Source of the DNA: Paenibacillus sp. HB172176
GTDB lineage: Bacteria; Bacillota; Bacilli; Paenibacillales; Paenibacillaceae
Direction of reading: 5' to 3'
Length of the DNA: 64,000 bases
Assembly: GCF_011947265.1 (NCBI RefSeq)
Contig: NZ_JAATHD010000002.1
Location: 248,001 to 312,000 of the forward strand
A model generated the notes under the pieces. The model made no database searches. It was not told the DNA's origin and saw only the letters and a list, made by a program, of their open reading frames with translations. The translations under genes and the position numbers were made by a program. Numbering within the stretch: position 1 is the first letter of the stretch; every line of letters starts with the position of its first letter. Of the stretch, positions 62,132 to 64,000 are shown in pieces.

Positions 62132-63487
62132 CTATTGAGACGCCTTCTCATCCGCCGGATTGATTGTTTCGATAGATTCTTCAATGCCTGTCTCTGCGTT
62201 AATGTATATGCGGTAATCGCTATTGTTAATCGCGCCTGTGAATTCATAACAGAGGGCTTCATTTCCGGTTTCCGAGTCGATGAGAGCAAGCTGGACTTTC
62301 TTCACCTTCATATTCGGATTGATCGCCTTGGCTGCTTCCTCCTTCGTCATGATTGGACTTGGAAGCTTCCGCTTGTAATGCTCGTACACATAATCGCCGG
62401 CTTGAATGCCGACCGGTTCGCCATTATCCAGCGCTACCTTCACTTTCAGCTTGTCCGGATAGATCAGAACGCCGTTCTGCTTGCCCACGTAGGTGAATGT
62501 TCCCGAATTGTCGAATTGATCGTAATTGACCGCCTGCATGTCTTTGAAGCCGTTTTTTTCGAGGAACGCGTCGGATGCCGCCTTTGCTTTCTCGAAATCG
62601 ACCGTTTGCTTCCCGATCGGCCTTGATTTCATCATCCAGAGCAAATTACCGCCTTTTTTTGCGAAATCAAGCTGGATCCGTCGATCGGGTTCCTCTGCGT
62701 TCACAACAGCCGAGTAAGAAGAATATTCCGTTCCTTTGCCATTCTCCGTCACAGCTACGAGCGATGGATCGACATTCGTCATTTGCGCGGCTTTCTTCTT
62801 AATATCGGCAGGTTCGACATTGTCGCCGCTCAGCATCGTGATAGAGCGCTTCTCGTACATGCTGCTGACGGAGGGACCCCAATTAAGCTCCGGGTATGCC
62901 TTCACCTTGCCGTCAAGGGAACGCAGTCCGTCAACGAACGGATTTTGCCCCTCCTGCTGATCCGCGGCTATCGCCATTTCCACGTCCATCCATCGCATCT
63001 GATGCGTCATGACATCCTCCTGCATCTGATGCAAATCCTTTGCGATATCGTCCGATTTGTCATACAGCTCCTTCAAGGTTTTGAATTCATCCTGAGAGAG
63101 AGGCTGCTTTGACAGATCGCGCACAGAGGTTTTATAGGCAAAATTCGATATATGCGAAAGAAAGTTTTCCGTATCGCCAAAAGGCAAATACGTTAGCGGC
63201 AACTGACTGATCTCGTTCTGAGCCTCGCTTGTCAGTCTCCAGACATTGACCAGACCTTTTCGATGGTAAGCCATGGAAGTAGAATTGACGGCAAGCGTGT
63301 TGCCGAGCTGTTCATGGAGCTTCTCTACGTGAAAGGTCAAATTGTGAAATGCGCGCTGATAATTGTTTTCCGCTTTGATCAATACTTCGTTCTTCTCTTG
63401 ATGCTCCTGATATCCCCAATACATGGCTCCGATGAGCAAAATGGCTGTAATAGGGAACATGATCGAGCTGAGTCTGCGATAGATCAT
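62132..63487 (-). CDS. ypeB: spore germination protein YpeB
   Basis: Partner required for stable deposition of the cortex-lytic enzyme SleB in spores. N-terminal membrane anchor (about 10-28), a helical domain, then PepSY-type repeats (FEKAKAASDAFLEKNG, MTKEEAAKAINP). 451 aa. Start at 63487 behind AAAGGAGC. The usual upstream neighbour sleB is absent; a sigma-G-like promoter sits directly upstream. Confidence 0.93.
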   Translation of the reverse strand: MIYRRLSSIMFPITAILLIGAMYWGYQEHQEKNEVLIKAENNYQRAFHNLTFHVEKLHEQLGNTLAVNSTSMAYHRKGLVNVWRLTSEAQNEISQLPLTYLPFGDTENFLSHISNFAYKTSVRDLSKQPLSQDEFKTLKELYDKSDDIAKDLHQMQEDVMTHQMRWMDVEMAIAADQQEGQNPFVDGLRSLDGKVKAYPELNWGPSVSSMYEKRSITMLSGDNVEPADIKKKAAQMTNVDPSLVAVTENGKGTEYSSYSAVVNAEEPDRRIQLDFAKKGGNLLWMMKSRPIGKQTVDFEKAKAASDAFLEKNGFKDMQAVNYDQFDNSGTFTYVGKQNGVLIYPDKLKVKVALDNGEPVGIQAGDYVYEHYKRKLPSPIMTKEEAAKAINPNMKVKKVQLALIDSETGNEALCYEFTGAINNSDYRIYINAETGIEESIETINPADEKASQ

Positions 63488-63520
63488 ACAAAAAGCTCCT
63501 TTCTGTGCCAAACCTGATAT

Positions 63521-63550
63521 TAGTTTGGTTTCCAGCAAGGAGCTTTATGC
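63521..63550 (-). promoter_or_regulatory. sigma-G-like promoter of ypeB
   Basis: -35 GCATA and -10 CAAACTA separated by 18 bp, one mismatch from the sigma-G consensus GHATR-N18-CATNHTA. Fits forespore expression of ypeB. Confidence 0.6.
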
Positions 63551-63590
63551 ATTTCTGTATCTTTTTGTTAGAAAGGAAAGTTCATTTGCT

Positions 63591-63752
63591 TCAGATGCCG
63601 ATATGTTCTTCAATATCGAGATCGCTTGTATTATTGCAGATGCATTGCTTGAAGCCAGTGTCAATCGTTCCTTTATCGCGTCTTCCCCTTAAAACGAATT
63701 TCTCGCCGCACACATTGCAGCGAATCGTAACCTTGATACGTACCGCGTCCAT
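63591..63752 (-). CDS. small cysteine-rich protein, possible zinc ribbon
   Basis: 53 aa beginning MDAVRIKVTIRCNVC. Cysteines at 12, 15, 37 and 39 (CNVC and CIC) could bind one metal ion, though the second pair is unusually close. GGGAGG lies about 13 nt from the ATG. It takes the place of sleB between prsW and ypeB. Function unknown. Confidence 0.65.
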   Translation of the reverse strand: MDAVRIKVTIRCNVCGEKFVLRGRRDKGTIDTGFKQCICNNTSDLDIEEHIGI

Positions 63753-63830
63753 ACCTTCAATCTTACCTCCCGAGCGTGATTATAAGTGAGGGTTTGATCA
63801 ACCTCTATAATGGAAGTATAGACGGATTTC

Positions 63831-64000
63831 CTACAATTTAACCTCATCTTCTCTTGCGACGAAACGGTAAGGCGAACGCTCGTGGGCAGATTTCATCTTG
63901 CGCAAGCCCCAAATCCACAGCAACAGCATGAACGGCACCATGAACCAAAGCCAATCCTTGTTGGTCGCAATTATAATCCAATCGAACGAACCATGCAGCA
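63831..64000 (-). CDS. prsW: PrsW-like intramembrane protease (3' end only)
   Basis: Only the last 56 codons are in the window; the gene enters from the right edge. LHGSFDWIII carries the final conserved His motif seen in PrsW-type membrane metalloproteases, followed by a last hydrophobic segment (WFMVPFMLLLWIWGL) and a charged tail. PrsW cleaves the anti-sigma factor RsiW in B. subtilis. Synteny with ypeB supports the call. Confidence 0.7.
   Translation of the reverse strand, partial: LHGSFDWIIIATNKDWLWFMVPFMLLLWIWGLRKMKSAHERSPYRFVAREDEVKL

Noticed and set aside
1..64000. CRISPR arrays, tRNA/rRNA genes, insertion sequences, prophage or conjugative elements
   Set aside because: No direct-repeat arrays, no tRNA-like ends, no transposase or integrase coding sequence was seen; gene order is core-like throughout.

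Overview
This is a chromosomal core window from an endospore-forming, low-GC Gram-positive bacterium of the order Bacillales, most likely Paenibacillaceae (Paenibacillus/Cohnella-like). The evidence is gene content plus gene order. Sporulation and germination genes (spoIVA, spoVIF, ypjB, ypeB), bacillithiol synthesis (bshA, bshB1), a bc-type menaquinol:cytochrome c reductase (qcrABC) and the trp RNA-binding protein gene mtrB occur in nearly the order known from the Bacillus subtilis dnaD-dinG-pan-birA-cca-dapB-qcr-trp-aro-hbs-spoIVA-gpsA-cmk-ypeB-prsW segment. Every gene but one reads on the minus strand, so the operons run from high to low coordinates. No tRNA, rRNA, CRISPR array, insertion sequence or prophage was seen.

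Layout, left to right. 1-11 kb: partial dnaD; an ackA/3-hydroxyacyl-CoA dehydrogenase pair and a short FtsH-like protease with a membrane partner (two insertions relative to B. subtilis); then tseB, mtaD, rex, dinG and a TPR gene, tightly overlapped. 11-20 kb: panBCD behind an unusual leader, birA, cca, bshA, bshB1, mgsA, dapB, a TPR gene and a MazG-type pyrophosphohydrolase. 20-25 kb: ypjC (the only plus-strand gene), ypjB, ypjA and qcrABC with a clear sigma-A promoter and terminator. 25-30 kb: ypiF, an IDEAL protein, a gamma carbonic anhydrase, an unrecognised 386-aa protein, a histidine phosphatase and an ECF sigma/anti-sigma pair, preceded by a candidate small RNA with a perfect sigma-A promoter.

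30-41.5 kb: the aromatic supra-operon aroC-aroB-aroH / trpEDCFBA / hisC-tyrA. trpG is absent. The trp leader carries ten consecutive GAG/GAT triplets with exact 2-nt spacers, plus two more, followed by an intrinsic terminator: a textbook TRAP attenuator. The matching TRAP gene mtrB lies 10 kb away with its own promoter and terminator. 42-49 kb: cheR, ndk and a menaquinone/isoprenoid operon (hepS, menG, a UbiA-type prenyltransferase, ubiX, mqnA, hepT), which points to the futalosine route to menaquinone. 49-64 kb: hbs, spoIVA behind a sigma-E-like promoter, a lipoprotein, two [2Fe-2S] ferredoxins flanking a nucleotidyltransferase-like gene, a DUF2768 gene, spoVIF, gpsA, plsY, der, yphA, ypfD, plsC, cmk, ypfB, ypfA, ypeB behind a sigma-G-like promoter but without sleB, a small Cys-rich protein and the 3' end of prsW.

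Most of the window is ordinary core genome. The parts most worth a second look are RNA-level: the TRAP leader with a structured spacer, the candidate sRNA/leader upstream of the ECF operon with its 39-bp perfect palindrome, and the panB leader with a terminator abutting the gene.
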